Source: Mucilaginibacter pineti (lineage in GTDB: Bacteria; Bacteroidota; Bacteroidia; Sphingobacteriales; Sphingobacteriaceae). Taken from it: a stretch of 64,000 nt of DNA. A model generated the notes under the pieces. It was not told where the DNA came from, did not search any database, and saw only the letters and a list, made by a program, of their open reading frames with translations. Positions 50,408 to 58,975 of the stretch are shown here, one piece after another (the stretch's first letter is position 1; each line of letters opens with the position of its first letter). The stretch spans positions 62,001 through 126,000 of the forward strand of contig NZ_FNAI01000017.1 in NCBI RefSeq assembly GCF_900101875.1, in the 5' to 3' direction. The position numbers and the translations under genes are program-made.

Positions 50408-52777
50408 ATGTTCAAAACATATTTTAAACTCGCCTACAGAAATATAATAAAGGATAAGGCTTATTCCATTATCAATATAACAGGCTTGGCAATAGGCCTG
50501 GCATCAAGTATCCTGATACTGCTTTGGGTACAAAATGAATTAAGCTACGATAAGTTCCATAAAAATGCGGCACTGATCTATCGTATAACCTGCAATATAA
50601 GTGATGTTAAAGCAGCCGTAAACACGGCCGGGATGCCCGGTGGATTGAAAGCAGAGATGCCGGAAATTAAAAACACCGTCCGTTTAAGCGCGAATCCTCC
50701 TGCTATCCTATTTGAAGCGGGGGGCAAGAAATTTGAAGAAAAACGGGTATTTTATGCCGATCCCAGTTTCATGGATATGCTTTCTTTTCCACTGGTTCAG
50801 GGCGATCGTAACACAGCATTAAAACAAGTGGATGGTGTTTTAATAACACAGAAAATAGCTACAAAATATTTCGGGAGCGAAAATCCTATCGGTAAAGTCT
50901 TAAAAAAAGATAATAGTGAAAATGTGGTCGTAACTGGTGTGTTGGCCAATATCCCGGCTAATTCACAACTACAATTTGACTTTATTCTTCCAATGGCCTC
51001 CTTCGCCAGAACAAATAATGATTTGAAAAATAATAGATGGGACAACTTCAGTTTTTACACATATGTGCAATTAGATAAAAGTTTTGATCCTTCTGCTGCT
51101 AATCTATTACGGCTGGAAAAGCACATAGACCAGATATTTCAGAAACGTGTACACAATATGAAGGCCACATTCCAATTGCAGCCCTTAGCTAAAATTCATC
51201 TGGGGCCGGAATTGCTGGGGGAGATGCCGGGTCATGGGAATGCTCAATATGTAAACATCTTTTTTATTATCGCCATTTTGATACTGGTAGTAGCCTGTAT
51301 CAATTTTATGAATCTAGCTACTGCACGTTCAGCCCGGAGGGCCAAAGAAATTGGCCTACGCAAGGTGGCAGGTGCTGTACGCGGGCAGCTGATTATGCAG
51401 TTTTTAAGCGAATCTGTTTTTATCTCATTCCTGTCCTTATTGCTTGCGCTTGGGATAGTTTGGTTATTCATCCCGGTATTTAATGAGCTGGCCGACAGGC
51501 AATTGGTTGTTCCTATTGCAAATGCCTGGTTTTGGTTAAGCCTTTTGGGGATTGCTTTAATAACGGGATTAATCTCCGGGTGCTATCCGGCTTTGTTTCT
51601 TTCCGGCTTTAACCCGGTTAAAGTGCTCAAGGGGAATGTAAAATCAATGGGCGGCAACTTGCTGTTCCGCAACGCTTTGGTCGTAACCCAATTTATGGTG
51701 TCTATCATATTGCTGGTTAGCACAGTGGTTATTTACAATCAGCTTAAATTTATCAAAGACAGGGACCCCGGCTTTAAGAAGGCCAATCTTTTGTACATAC
51801 CGATGACAGGAGATATCTGGAACAAGCAGCAGGCTTTAAAAAATGAATTAAAGCAAAACCCGCTTACCAGCGATTTTACAATTACTTCTGACCTGCCAAC
51901 CAACCTGCTGGCTGGGACGGTTGATATAAACTGGGATGGCAAAGATCCCCGTTCGCAAGTACTCATTCCGAGTATAGCTATCAATGAAGATTTTACTCAT
52001 ACATTCAGGATGGAATTAGTGACCGGACGAAGTTTTTCAGCGGCATTTAAAACTGATTCCAATAACTACATGGTTAACGAAAAAATGGTGAAAACTATGG
52101 GTTTAAATGTCAATACAGTAATTGGTAAACCATTAACGCTTTGGGGTAATAAGGGAACTGTAATTGGTGTTGTCAAGGACTTTAACTTTAAACCAGTTCA
52201 GCAGGCTATAGAGCCATTAATTATGCGCTTTAATAATTCGGGCGGCTTTGTAGTGATAAGAGCATTGTCAGGCAAAACCACCGCAACCATACAAGCCTTA
52301 TCAAAAATAAGCCATGAACTCAATCCTGGCTATCCCTTTAAATTTGATTTTATTGATCAGGATATGGCCAATCTTTATAGAGGCGAACAACAGATGGGCA
52401 ATATCTTTAATCTTTTTGCTATTCTCGGCATTTTTATATCCTGCCTTGGCTTATATGGCTTATCCGCCTTTATGGCCGAGCAGCGTACCAAAGAGATTGG
52501 GGTACGTAAAGTATTAGGTGCATCCGTGTTAAACCTCGTATACATATTGTCGTCAGGAATTACTAAGCTGATCCTGGTTGCGATAGTTATAGCCATCCCG
52601 CTTTCCTGGTATGCGGTGAATAGTTGGCTGGCCGGTTTTGCCTATCATATAAATGTTAGCTGGCTGTTGTTTTTCATGGCTTCCTTAGCGGCATTAAGCA
52701 TTGCCTGGCTTACGGTTAGCTATGAATCTGTAAAGGCAGCAATTGTTAATCCTATAAAGAGTTTACGTACGGAATAG
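50408..52777 (+). CDS. MacB/FtsX-type ABC transporter permease, copy 2
   Basis: A 789-aa protein with the same layout as the gene 56 nt upstream. The first ~20 codons and the last ~25 codons are nearly identical in amino acids and largely in DNA, and even the leader (AACCGGAACAATCATG versus AACCGACATAACCATG) is related. This indicates a tandem duplication followed by divergence, with the periplasmic domains less conserved (IKNTVRLSANPPAILFE versus IKNTVRIGKGTPVLLAT). The copies may form a heteromeric permease or bind different ligands. Confidence 0.9.
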   Translation: MFKTYFKLAYRNIIKDKAYSIINITGLAIGLASSILILLWVQNELSYDKFHKNAALIYRITCNISDVKAAVNTAGMPGGLKAEMPEIKNTVRLSANPPAILFEAGGKKFEEKRVFYADPSFMDMLSFPLVQGDRNTALKQVDGVLITQKIATKYFGSENPIGKVLKKDNSENVVVTGVLANIPANSQLQFDFILPMASFARTNNDLKNNRWDNFSFYTYVQLDKSFDPSAANLLRLEKHIDQIFQKRVHNMKATFQLQPLAKIHLGPELLGEMPGHGNAQYVNIFFIIAILILVVACINFMNLATARSARRAKEIGLRKVAGAVRGQLIMQFLSESVFISFLSLLLALGIVWLFIPVFNELADRQLVVPIANAWFWLSLLGIALITGLISGCYPALFLSGFNPVKVLKGNVKSMGGNLLFRNALVVTQFMVSIILLVSTVVIYNQLKFIKDRDPGFKKANLLYIPMTGDIWNKQQALKNELKQNPLTSDFTITSDLPTNLLAGTVDINWDGKDPRSQVLIPSIAINEDFTHTFRMELVTGRSFSAAFKTDSNNYMVNEKMVKTMGLNVNTVIGKPLTLWGNKGTVIGVVKDFNFKPVQQAIEPLIMRFNNSGGFVVIRALSGKTTATIQALSKISHELNPGYPFKFDFIDQDMANLYRGEQQMGNIFNLFAILGIFISCLGLYGLSAFMAEQRTKEIGVRKVLGASVLNLVYILSSGITKLILVAIVIAIPLSWYAVNSWLAGFAYHINVSWLLFFMASLAALSIAWLTVSYESVKAAIVNPIKSLRTE

Positions 52778-52810
52778 CCCATGAATTAATATTGGAGAAA
52801 GAAAACAATA

Positions 52811-53026
52811 CTAATACTCCAGCTCGCGGCAGGTAATACCGGCCTTTTGCAGCAACGATTCAATGAACCGCGGCGACAGTCCATTAGCCTCAATGCGCAG
52901 TATATTATCGCAATCTTCAAGGTCAAAGTTCCATTGCGCTATCGTGGGGATTTTGGTGAGTAAAGTTTTTACCCTGCTTACCTGCCGTGGTTCCTTAACG
53001 CTTGTTGAAAATACCAGTACTTCCAT
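52811..53026 (-). CDS. Small HMA-fold-like protein of unknown function
   Basis: A 71-aa protein. The order of predicted strands and helices (EVLVFSTSVKEPRQV, WNFDLEDCDNILRIEANG, PRFIESLLQKAG) matches a ferredoxin-like heavy-metal-associated fold, but the metal CxxC is absent. The central WNFDLEDCDNILRI is typical of small Bacteroidota proteins of this kind. It is on the same strand as the sigma-factor gene and its membrane partner but separated by an inverted repeat. Confidence 0.65.
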   Translation of the reverse strand: MEVLVFSTSVKEPRQVSRVKTLLTKIPTIAQWNFDLEDCDNILRIEANGLSPRFIESLLQKAGITCRELEY

Positions 53027-53040
53027 TTTCTTGTATGATT

Positions 53041-53105
53041 AATTGGTATCAAGTAGTTAGTATCAAGTAATTCTTATTGGAGGTGTCAACTTAAAATAAG
53101 TCTTG
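53041..53105. repeat. Inverted repeat of the TATCAAGTAGTTAGTATCAAG family
   Basis: TATCAAGTAGTTAGTATCAAG (53047 onward) and CTTGATACTAACTACTTGATA (53083-53103) are complementary. The same family brackets the gap at 44770-45114. Confidence 0.8.
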
Positions 53106-53134
53106 ATACTAACTACTTGATACGCTAATTCTAT

Positions 53135-53554
53135 TTATTGATCTTGTTTTTCTTTGTTTTCCTGTTCGCTGGTAAAATCATCCCAGCGGCGGCGGCCAAA
53201 CCTGCCACGTTCATGATCGCCCCAGTCGCAAAACCTATCTTTCATTTTGGCTTTAAATTTTTCTTTTTCTTCGGAGCTCATGTTTTTAAACCGTTCTTCC
53301 ATTTTTCTGCGCATCCAGGGGTTGCCGCCAGGGCCACCGCCCCATCCGGGTTTGCCACCTTTGCCAAAGCCAAACAATATTTTGCATAAAATAAATATGC
53401 CCATAGCCTGCCAAAAGGTAATTGTACCTACATGTATAATATCTGGCAGTAAATTGTTCCACAAGTGCATCACCACAAAACTGATGAGCGAAAGAAAAGC
53501 GGCTACCGCAATGGGTATAAATATGAACCGTCCTTTATAAAATACTTTTTTCAT
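53135..53554 (-). CDS. Small membrane protein with charged helical tail, sigma-factor neighbour
   Basis: A 139-aa protein. Two transmembrane segments (FIFIPIAVAAFLSLISFVV and TFWQAMGIFILCKILFGF) are followed by a Gly-rich linker (GKPGWGGGPGG) and a charged helix (MRRKMEERFKNMSSEEKEKF, KAKMKDRFCDWGD). It starts 25 nt after the ECF sigma factor gene on the same strand, in the place where anti-sigma factors usually sit. It has no recognizable ZAS or FecR domain, so it is at most a candidate regulator of that sigma factor. Confidence 0.65.
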   Translation of the reverse strand: MKKVFYKGRFIFIPIAVAAFLSLISFVVMHLWNNLLPDIIHVGTITFWQAMGIFILCKILFGFGKGGKPGWGGGPGGNPWMRRKMEERFKNMSSEEKEKFKAKMKDRFCDWGDHERGRFGRRRWDDFTSEQENKEKQDQ

Positions 53555-53579
53555 TGTCTTTTTAATTTTTTTGAATCTT

Positions 53580-54152
53580 TTAATATTCTGTTATTTCAAG
53601 GTATAACTGTTTTAACCGTTTGCGCAGGTGCAGCACCGCGTACCGCTTGCGCGATACCAGGGTATTAATGTTTTGCCCCGTACGTTTGGCAATTTCCTCA
53701 AATGGAATGTCATCCAGCTCCTGCCAAATAAAAACCTGCTTTTGCTCTTCGGGCAGTTCATCAAGCGCTAAAAATAATTCGTCCCAGAAAAGGTTGCGCA
53801 AGTACTCGGTTTCGGGCGTACTGGTTTCTGTATACAGGATGCTTTTAAAATCCTCGGTATCGTCGTCATCCTCGTTGCCTGCAAGCATATCATCCAGCAG
53901 GGTTTCTGTTTTCTTTTTATGCTTATCGGTTATTTTGTTGCGGGCTACCCGGTATAGCCACGCGCTGGTTTGCTCAATAGGCTCAGAGTTTATTACCGAG
54001 CTAAACTGGTACCACACATCCTGCAGAATGTCTTCGGCATCGGCATCGTTGTTAACCCTTCGCCTGATAAAGCCCAACAGACTTTTACCATACTCTTTAA
54101 TAGTATGTATGATGTGACTGTTTTTATCTTCGGGCATTACGGCGGTTATCAA
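53580..54152 (-). CDS. ECF-type RNA polymerase sigma factor
   Basis: A 190-aa sigma-70 factor. Region 2 includes NDADAEDILQDVWYQF and SAWLYRVARNKITDKHKKK. Region 4 includes LPEEQKQVFIWQELDDIPFE and EIAKRTGQNINTLVSRKRYA. An acidic insert (NEDDDDTEDF) lies between them. The target regulon is not evident. Downstream on the same strand come the small membrane protein and, after a repeat, the HMA-like protein. The region upstream (54153-54552) holds the unusual polypurine and 10-bp repeats. Confidence 0.88.
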   Translation of the reverse strand: MITAVMPEDKNSHIIHTIKEYGKSLLGFIRRRVNNDADAEDILQDVWYQFSSVINSEPIEQTSAWLYRVARNKITDKHKKKTETLLDDMLAGNEDDDDTEDFKSILYTETSTPETEYLRNLFWDELFLALDELPEEQKQVFIWQELDDIPFEEIAKRTGQNINTLVSRKRYAVLHLRKRLKQLYLEITEY

Positions 54153-54221
54153 TTTATTATTTGTTTAAAGATAAAGACGATTGACCATTGAAAACATTTT
54201 AAATTATTTTGATATTTTTTT

Positions 54222-54435
54222 GGAGTGGAGATTTTGGAGCGAAGAGCGGGGATGGAAGAGCGAGGAGCGGAGACTTTTGGAGCAAAGATTTTTTGATTAA
54301 GGAGCAAGGATGGAAGGAGTAAAAGTAGAGGAGTAGAGATGGAGGATTAACCAGCAAAATATGACTGACGACTGCTGACGACCTACTGACGGCTACTGAC
54401 GATTGCTGACGCCCCACTGACGGCTGCTGACGAAA
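54222..54435. repeat. Polypurine tract and 10-bp tandem repeat upstream of the sigma-factor gene
   Basis: 54222-54345 is mostly purine on the plus strand, built of degenerate GGAGCGAAGA / GGAGCAAAGA units. 54363-54431 is a tandem array of seven CTGACGxxTx units spaced about 10 bp, that is, one helical turn. The 400-nt gap 54153-54552 holds no gene. Either part could bind a protein in phase with the helix or form unusual DNA, or be a decayed repeat. Confidence 0.75.
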
Positions 54436-54552
54436 TATAACAGAATTTGGCTTAAACTGCATTTAAAAAGCTTGGACGCGATTTTTTGCCGAATTGGTAT
54501 TGTTATTCCCCGCACTAAAACCCTCGCTCTTCGCTCTAAAAACAGCCCAATC

Positions 54553-55110
54553 CTAAAAAATCAATTTCCGGATAACCGGCCAAATATTGGCGGCAATTAT
54601 CTGGTAGCCCGCGGCAGATGGGTGCAGCCTGTCGGGCAGGTTGAGGTGGGCTTTTCCGGCTACGCCTTCGAGGTAAAAAGGTACAAGGGCCATGTTGTTG
54701 GTATCGGCAAGTTTTTTAAATATCTCCCTGAATTCGGCAGCAAAAGGGCCGGAGATAAAAGCGGGAATTTGCATACCCATTAAAGCCAGTTTAGCGTAGG
54801 GGTGCTTCAGCCTGAATTTATTAATAATTGCCTGTAAATTGTTGTAAGTAGTTTGGGGAGAGATACCCCTGATGATGTCATTAATGCCCAATTCGAGCAC
54901 AAAAATGTGTATTGGGCGGTTCATCCAATACTCCAGCCGGTGTAAACCGCCGGCAGAGGTATCGCCGCTTAAACCGCCGTTTATGCAGTGATAGGGCAGG
55001 TTTTCGGCATCAATTTTTTGTTGTATTAAGGCAGGTAATGATTCGGAATGATGATTCCTTAAACCATAACCTGCCGTAAGGCTATCGCCAAAAAACAATA
55101 TGTTATTCAT
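54553..55110 (-). CDS. GDSL-like arylesterase / acyl-CoA thioesterase (TesA-like)
   Basis: A 185-aa SGNH hydrolase. Block I is FFGDSLTAGYG (nucleophile Ser), block II is INGGLSGDTSAGG, block III is LELGINDIIRG, and block V is LPDRLHPSAAGYQ (Asp and His). No signal peptide is visible, unlike E. coli TesA, so it is probably cytosolic. Substrates may be acyl-thioesters, lysophospholipids or small esters. It is followed on the same strand by the polypurine region and preceded by the small YtxH-like gene. Confidence 0.88.
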   Translation of the reverse strand: MNNILFFGDSLTAGYGLRNHHSESLPALIQQKIDAENLPYHCINGGLSGDTSAGGLHRLEYWMNRPIHIFVLELGINDIIRGISPQTTYNNLQAIINKFRLKHPYAKLALMGMQIPAFISGPFAAEFREIFKKLADTNNMALVPFYLEGVAGKAHLNLPDRLHPSAAGYQIIAANIWPVIRKLIF

Positions 55111-55136
55111 GTATAAAGCAAGATGAAAAAGTTGCT

Positions 55137-55349
55137 TTAATACCTGTTATTATCCCTGTAGTTTTGCGCACGTACAGCAATTTGTTCTAAGGTAAGTTCG
55201 CCATATTTCTTGGCCCTATCCATCCATTCGGGACCGTTTTCGGTCAAATCATCAATGATTGATTTACCATCTTCCGGTCTTTTTTTAGTGATATAGTTGA
55301 TGCCGTAAGCAACTGCTGCACCTATAGCAAGCGTTTTTATAAAACCCAT
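55137..55349 (-). CDS. Small YtxH-like protein
   Basis: A 70-aa protein with a short hydrophobic N-terminus (FIKTLAIGAAVAYGINYI) and a charged helix (WMDRAKKYGELTLEQIAVRA). The pattern fits YtxH-like proteins, which have one membrane segment and a coiled tail. The gene starts 239 nt upstream of the TesA gene start on the minus strand. Function is unknown. Confidence 0.65.
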   Translation of the reverse strand: MGFIKTLAIGAAVAYGINYITKKRPEDGKSIIDDLTENGPEWMDRAKKYGELTLEQIAVRAQNYRDNNRY

Positions 55350-55480
55350 AATTTTATTGTTTAATTATATGTGTATGACAATCTTAATGCCAGTTTGTTA
55401 CGCCAGCCACTTGTATGATACCAATATGGTTAAAAAGTTTAATGTTTTACTTACTTTTACCTAAAACGCAGGCATTTAAC

Positions 55481-56230
55481 ATGTATTTTATCCTTTCAAA
55501 AGTATTATCCTTTTTATTATATCCGCTATCGTACGTGTTTGTTTTATTGCTGATAGCCATTTTTTCAAAGAATGTACGTAATAAAAAAAGATACCTGTTA
55601 TGGAGCGTTGGTGTACTCTATTTTTTTTCTAACCCTTTGTTGCTGAATTTAGTAGCTAAGGCCTGGGATGTAGCACCGAACAAACTGAATGCCAGTAAAA
55701 CTTACAGCGCCGCAATTATCCTGGGCGGTTTTTCCAGCGAGGCAAAGAAGGGGGAGGGAGTTTTCAATACCGCGTCTGACAGGTTTATACAGGGGGTATT
55801 ATTGCAGCGTACAGGCCGGGTTAAAGATATCCTGATATCGGGCGGTAACGGAAATCTACTTCCAAGCGCGTTCAGGGAGGCAGATTGGGTTAAACTGCAA
55901 CTGGAGGCCATAAAAGTTCCGGATAGCTGTATCCTTATCGAAGCCAATTCGCGCAATACCATGGAAAATGCCACTTTCTCCAAAACATTACTGCTAAAAC
56001 ATGGGAGGCCAGGGCCTTATATATTGGTTACATCTGCATTTCATATGCGACGGTCCATGATGATATTTAAGAAAAAAGGGGTAGACGTAATTGCCTACCC
56101 TTGTAATTACTTAGCAGGAACAGGCGATTTTTCCCTTTGGGATCTGCAACCCAGCGCAGATGCCCTTAGCAAATGGAGCGTTTATATTAAAGAAGGAATT
56201 GGTTACGTTGTTAATTCTATCTCCGGATAA
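55481..56230 (+). CDS. YdcF/ElyC family (DUF218) membrane protein
   Basis: About 249 aa from ATG 55481, which opens a clear double-helix N-terminus; the frame extends upstream to 55415 but adds only a non-hydrophobic stretch. After the membrane segments the DUF218 domain runs from SAAIILGGFSSEAKKGEG. It contains ILISGGNGNLLPSAFREAD, ANSRNTMENATFSK and YILVTSAFHMRRSMMIFKK, the conserved motifs of ElyC/SanA/YdcF. Such proteins act in envelope or undecaprenyl-carrier metabolism. The two-component system follows 54 nt later. Confidence 0.88.
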   Translation: MYFILSKVLSFLLYPLSYVFVLLLIAIFSKNVRNKKRYLLWSVGVLYFFSNPLLLNLVAKAWDVAPNKLNASKTYSAAIILGGFSSEAKKGEGVFNTASDRFIQGVLLQRTGRVKDILISGGNGNLLPSAFREADWVKLQLEAIKVPDSCILIEANSRNTMENATFSKTLLLKHGRPGPYILVTSAFHMRRSMMIFKKKGVDVIAYPCNYLAGTGDFSLWDLQPSADALSKWSVYIKEGIGYVVNSISG

Positions 56231-56284
56231 AACTTAATGCCGGTTTGTTACTTTATTAAGCACATTAAATAGTTTTTGCCTTAT

Positions 56285-56983
56285 ATGGGGATATTGTTAG
56301 TTGAGGATGAACCAAATGTAGTATCAGTTATTAAACGTGGTTTAACAGAATATGGTTTTGAAGTAAGCGTAGCGGCTAACGGCGCCACCGGTTTACAAAT
56401 GGCCCTTGATAATGATTTCGACCTGATAATTTTGGATGTAATGCTGCCGGTGATGGATGGTATACAGGTTTGTAAGCGCATCAGGGAGCAAAATAAAACT
56501 GTTCCTATTATAATGCTTACCGCGCTTGATTCTACAGAAAATATAGTTGGCGGGCTTGATAGCGGTGCCGACGACTACCTGGTAAAACCCTTTAAAATAG
56601 CCGAACTTGCTGCCCGTTTACGCACGCTGATGCGCCGTCGTGGTGGGGAAAGCCCGGCAAATAATAGCTACTTGATAGATAATCTGAAAGTAGATACCGA
56701 CTCAAAAGTAGTATACCGCAATAACGAACAACTAAAGCTTACAGCCACAGAATATCGCCTTTTAGAGTATTTTATAAAAAATCAGAAGAAAGTATTATCA
56801 CGTATCCAGATCCTGGAAAGTGTTTGGGATATAGATTTTAACATGGGCACCAACGTGGTTGATGTATACGTAAACTACCTGCGAAAGAAGCTGGAAAAAA
56901 ACGGCGGTGCCAAGCTTATACACACCGTATTTGGAATGGGTTATATTATGAAAGAGGGTGATAACGATGAAGATACAAAGTAA
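56285..56983 (+). CDS. OmpR-family response regulator
   Basis: 232 aa from ATG 56285 (a TTG start at 56276 is possible). The receiver has acidic EDE, phosphorylation Asp in LIILDVMLPVMDG, the Thr in MLTALDS and the Lys in YLVKPF. The DNA-binding winged helix includes LTATEYRLLEYFIKNQKKVL and VDVYVNYLRKKLEKNG. The gene overlaps the start of the histidine kinase gene by 17 nt, so the pair is co-translated. Target genes may include the Usp/bestrophin pair downstream. Confidence 0.93.
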   Translation: MGILLVEDEPNVVSVIKRGLTEYGFEVSVAANGATGLQMALDNDFDLIILDVMLPVMDGIQVCKRIREQNKTVPIIMLTALDSTENIVGGLDSGADDYLVKPFKIAELAARLRTLMRRRGGESPANNSYLIDNLKVDTDSKVVYRNNEQLKLTATEYRLLEYFIKNQKKVLSRIQILESVWDIDFNMGTNVVDVYVNYLRKKLEKNGGAKLIHTVFGMGYIMKEGDNDEDTK

Positions 56984-58325
56984 AATAACCCTACTGTTCC
57001 TGGTATTGTCCGGCGCAATACTGATATTACTCAATGCGTCTATCTTTTACCTCGTTTATAAATTTAACTTTGATGATTTCTATAAACGCTTGGAAGCCCG
57101 TGTAAATATAGCCGCCGAAGTACGTCTTTCGCCAGGCGCCAAAAGCAAAGCTACCTTAGAGGTCAGAAATAAGTATCTGGAAAAACTGGATTCGGAACGC
57201 GAATATTTTTTAAATACAGACAGTAATGGCAAGGTGCTAATGCCACCGGGTGTTAAAATAGATAACGGCTTTACTAAAGATATTTTACTGAATGGCCACG
57301 CGCATTTTAAAAACAATAACACCTTTTACGCAGGTTCCGTTTTTACAAAGGCTGGCGTAAAGTATATTGTAATTGTTTCGGCATCAAATCCGGCTGGTTT
57401 TCAGGAGTTAAAGGATTTGCAGGAAATTCTTATTTATGGTTTTTTGTTCGCCATGATATTGGTATACTTTATAGGGAAGATCTTCTCTTTTTACACCTTT
57501 CAGCCGGTGAGGCGCATTATAAATAACGTTAAAAATATTACGGCCAATAACCTGCATTTCCGGCTGGATGAGCTTAGCGGGAAGGATGAAATAGCAGAGT
57601 TGTCCTACACCTTTAACGATATGCTCAACAGGCTTGAAACCGCATTTGAAACACAAAATAACTTCGTAAGTAATGCCTCGCATGAATTACGTACCCCGTT
57701 AACTATTATAGCATCGGAGGTTGAGCTGGCCTTAAACAAGCAGGACCTTAACCCGCAGCAGCGCGAAATTTTAACTACGGTTTACAGTGAATCGGAAAAG
57801 TTGGGTCAGATCCTGAATAGTCTGCTCACGCTTGCCCAATCTGGCTTCGATGGCAAAAGACAGAATTGGGAAAGCATCCGTATAGATGAATTGCTGTTAA
57901 CTGCATCTGAGTCTGTTAAAAAAATAAATCCGGCCAGTAATATATATATTGATCTGGAGAACTTACCCGCCGATGAAGCTTTGCTTCACGTTAAAGGCAA
58001 TACAAACTTACTAACACTTGCCATAAATAATATTATAACCAATGCCTGTAAATACTCAGATAATAGGATGGTGAAAGTTCGCTTGTCGTCAGAAAATAAC
58101 AGGGTTATTGTAGCCATTGCCGATGAGGGGATAGGAATTCCTGAAACCGAGCTACAGCATATTTTTGAGCCATTTTTCAGGGCATCAAACGTACACGATT
58201 ATGAAGGCCACGGGGTAGGCTTGCCGTTAACCCTCAACATTATCCGGCTGCACAAGGGCAGCCTGGGTATCAGCTCAAAAGTTGGAAAAGGTACCGAAAT
58301 AAAGGTGTTTTTGCCGGTGGAATAA
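56967..58325 (+). CDS. Sensor histidine kinase (HAMP-HisKA-HATPase)
   Basis: About 452 aa from ATG 56967 (a GTG at 56958 is an alternative). Two transmembrane segments (ITLLFLVLSGAILILL and ILIYGFLFAMILVYFIG) flank a ~115-residue periplasmic sensor without a recognizable fold. HAMP follows, then the H-box VSNASHELRTPLTII, N-box NIITNACKYSD, G1 IADEGIGIPETEL and G2 YEGHGVGLPLTLNI. It phosphorylates the regulator encoded immediately upstream. The stimulus is unknown. Confidence 0.93.
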   Translation: MKIQSKITLLFLVLSGAILILLNASIFYLVYKFNFDDFYKRLEARVNIAAEVRLSPGAKSKATLEVRNKYLEKLDSEREYFLNTDSNGKVLMPPGVKIDNGFTKDILLNGHAHFKNNNTFYAGSVFTKAGVKYIVIVSASNPAGFQELKDLQEILIYGFLFAMILVYFIGKIFSFYTFQPVRRIINNVKNITANNLHFRLDELSGKDEIAELSYTFNDMLNRLETAFETQNNFVSNASHELRTPLTIIASEVELALNKQDLNPQQREILTTVYSESEKLGQILNSLLTLAQSGFDGKRQNWESIRIDELLLTASESVKKINPASNIYIDLENLPADEALLHVKGNTNLLTLAINNIITNACKYSDNRMVKVRLSSENNRVIVAIADEGIGIPETELQHIFEPFFRASNVHDYEGHGVGLPLTLNIIRLHKGSLGISSKVGKGTEIKVFLPVE

Positions 58326-58471
58326 CATTGACCTTTGCTTTTATTAAATCGGAATTGAGCAAAACGTAATTCTAATCAAATTCTAATAACTTTCTTAAAT
58401 CATCTTAATTATTGGCTGCTACACTTGTATCAAACAAAACATACAAGGTTTCACCATTAATTAAAATTACC

Positions 58472-58954
58472 ATGAAAACGTTATTAATCCCTACCGATTT
58501 TACCCAGCAGTCCATTCAAAGTATCCCGGTTTTGGCCCGGCAATATTATCCCCAGCAAATTAATATTGTATTGGTACACATGCTTAAAATTACCGATAAT
58601 ATAAGCGAATTGCTCATGCTATCGCGCCGAAGCGTGGAATACAGGCACATCCCGGATAATTTTTATAAAAGATGTACCGAACTTGAAAGAAAGCATAGTC
58701 ACCTTATTAATAAAATAGCTATTACCTTTTTTTATGGCAGCACCGTTGCAGTGTTCAATAACTTCCTTGAAGCTAACGAGGTTGACGCCATAGTAATGCC
58801 GCATGATAATTACCAATTGCTTTTTAAAAATAGTATCGATCCGGAAATTCTAATCGGAAAAAGCAAAATTGAAGTGATTGCCAAGCCCGAAACACAGGGC
58901 ATAATGGCCGACATTGTGATAGAGGACTTTGAACTAACAGAAGAACACCATTAA
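58472..58954 (+). CDS. Universal stress protein-like protein
   Basis: 160 aa from ATG 58472, where the Usp-type start MKTLLIPTDFTQQSIQSIPV fits; the upstream extension to 58412 is rejected. The body has IAITFFYGSTVAVFNNFLEANEVDAIVMPHD, which parallels the Usp 'DxIVMG' segment, but the G-2x-G-9x-G ATP motif is absent. It is therefore Usp-like without a clear nucleotide site. Bestrophin follows 21 nt downstream, and the two are likely one operon, possibly regulated by the two-component pair. Confidence 0.75.
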   Translation: MKTLLIPTDFTQQSIQSIPVLARQYYPQQINIVLVHMLKITDNISELLMLSRRSVEYRHIPDNFYKRCTELERKHSHLINKIAITFFYGSTVAVFNNFLEANEVDAIVMPHDNYQLLFKNSIDPEILIGKSKIEVIAKPETQGIMADIVIEDFELTEEHH

Positions 58955-58975
58955 TTACACTTAAAATTTACATCT

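Noticed and set aside
54361..54435. CRISPR-like array
   Set aside because: The units are only 10 bp, without spacers of constant length, and no cas gene is nearby.
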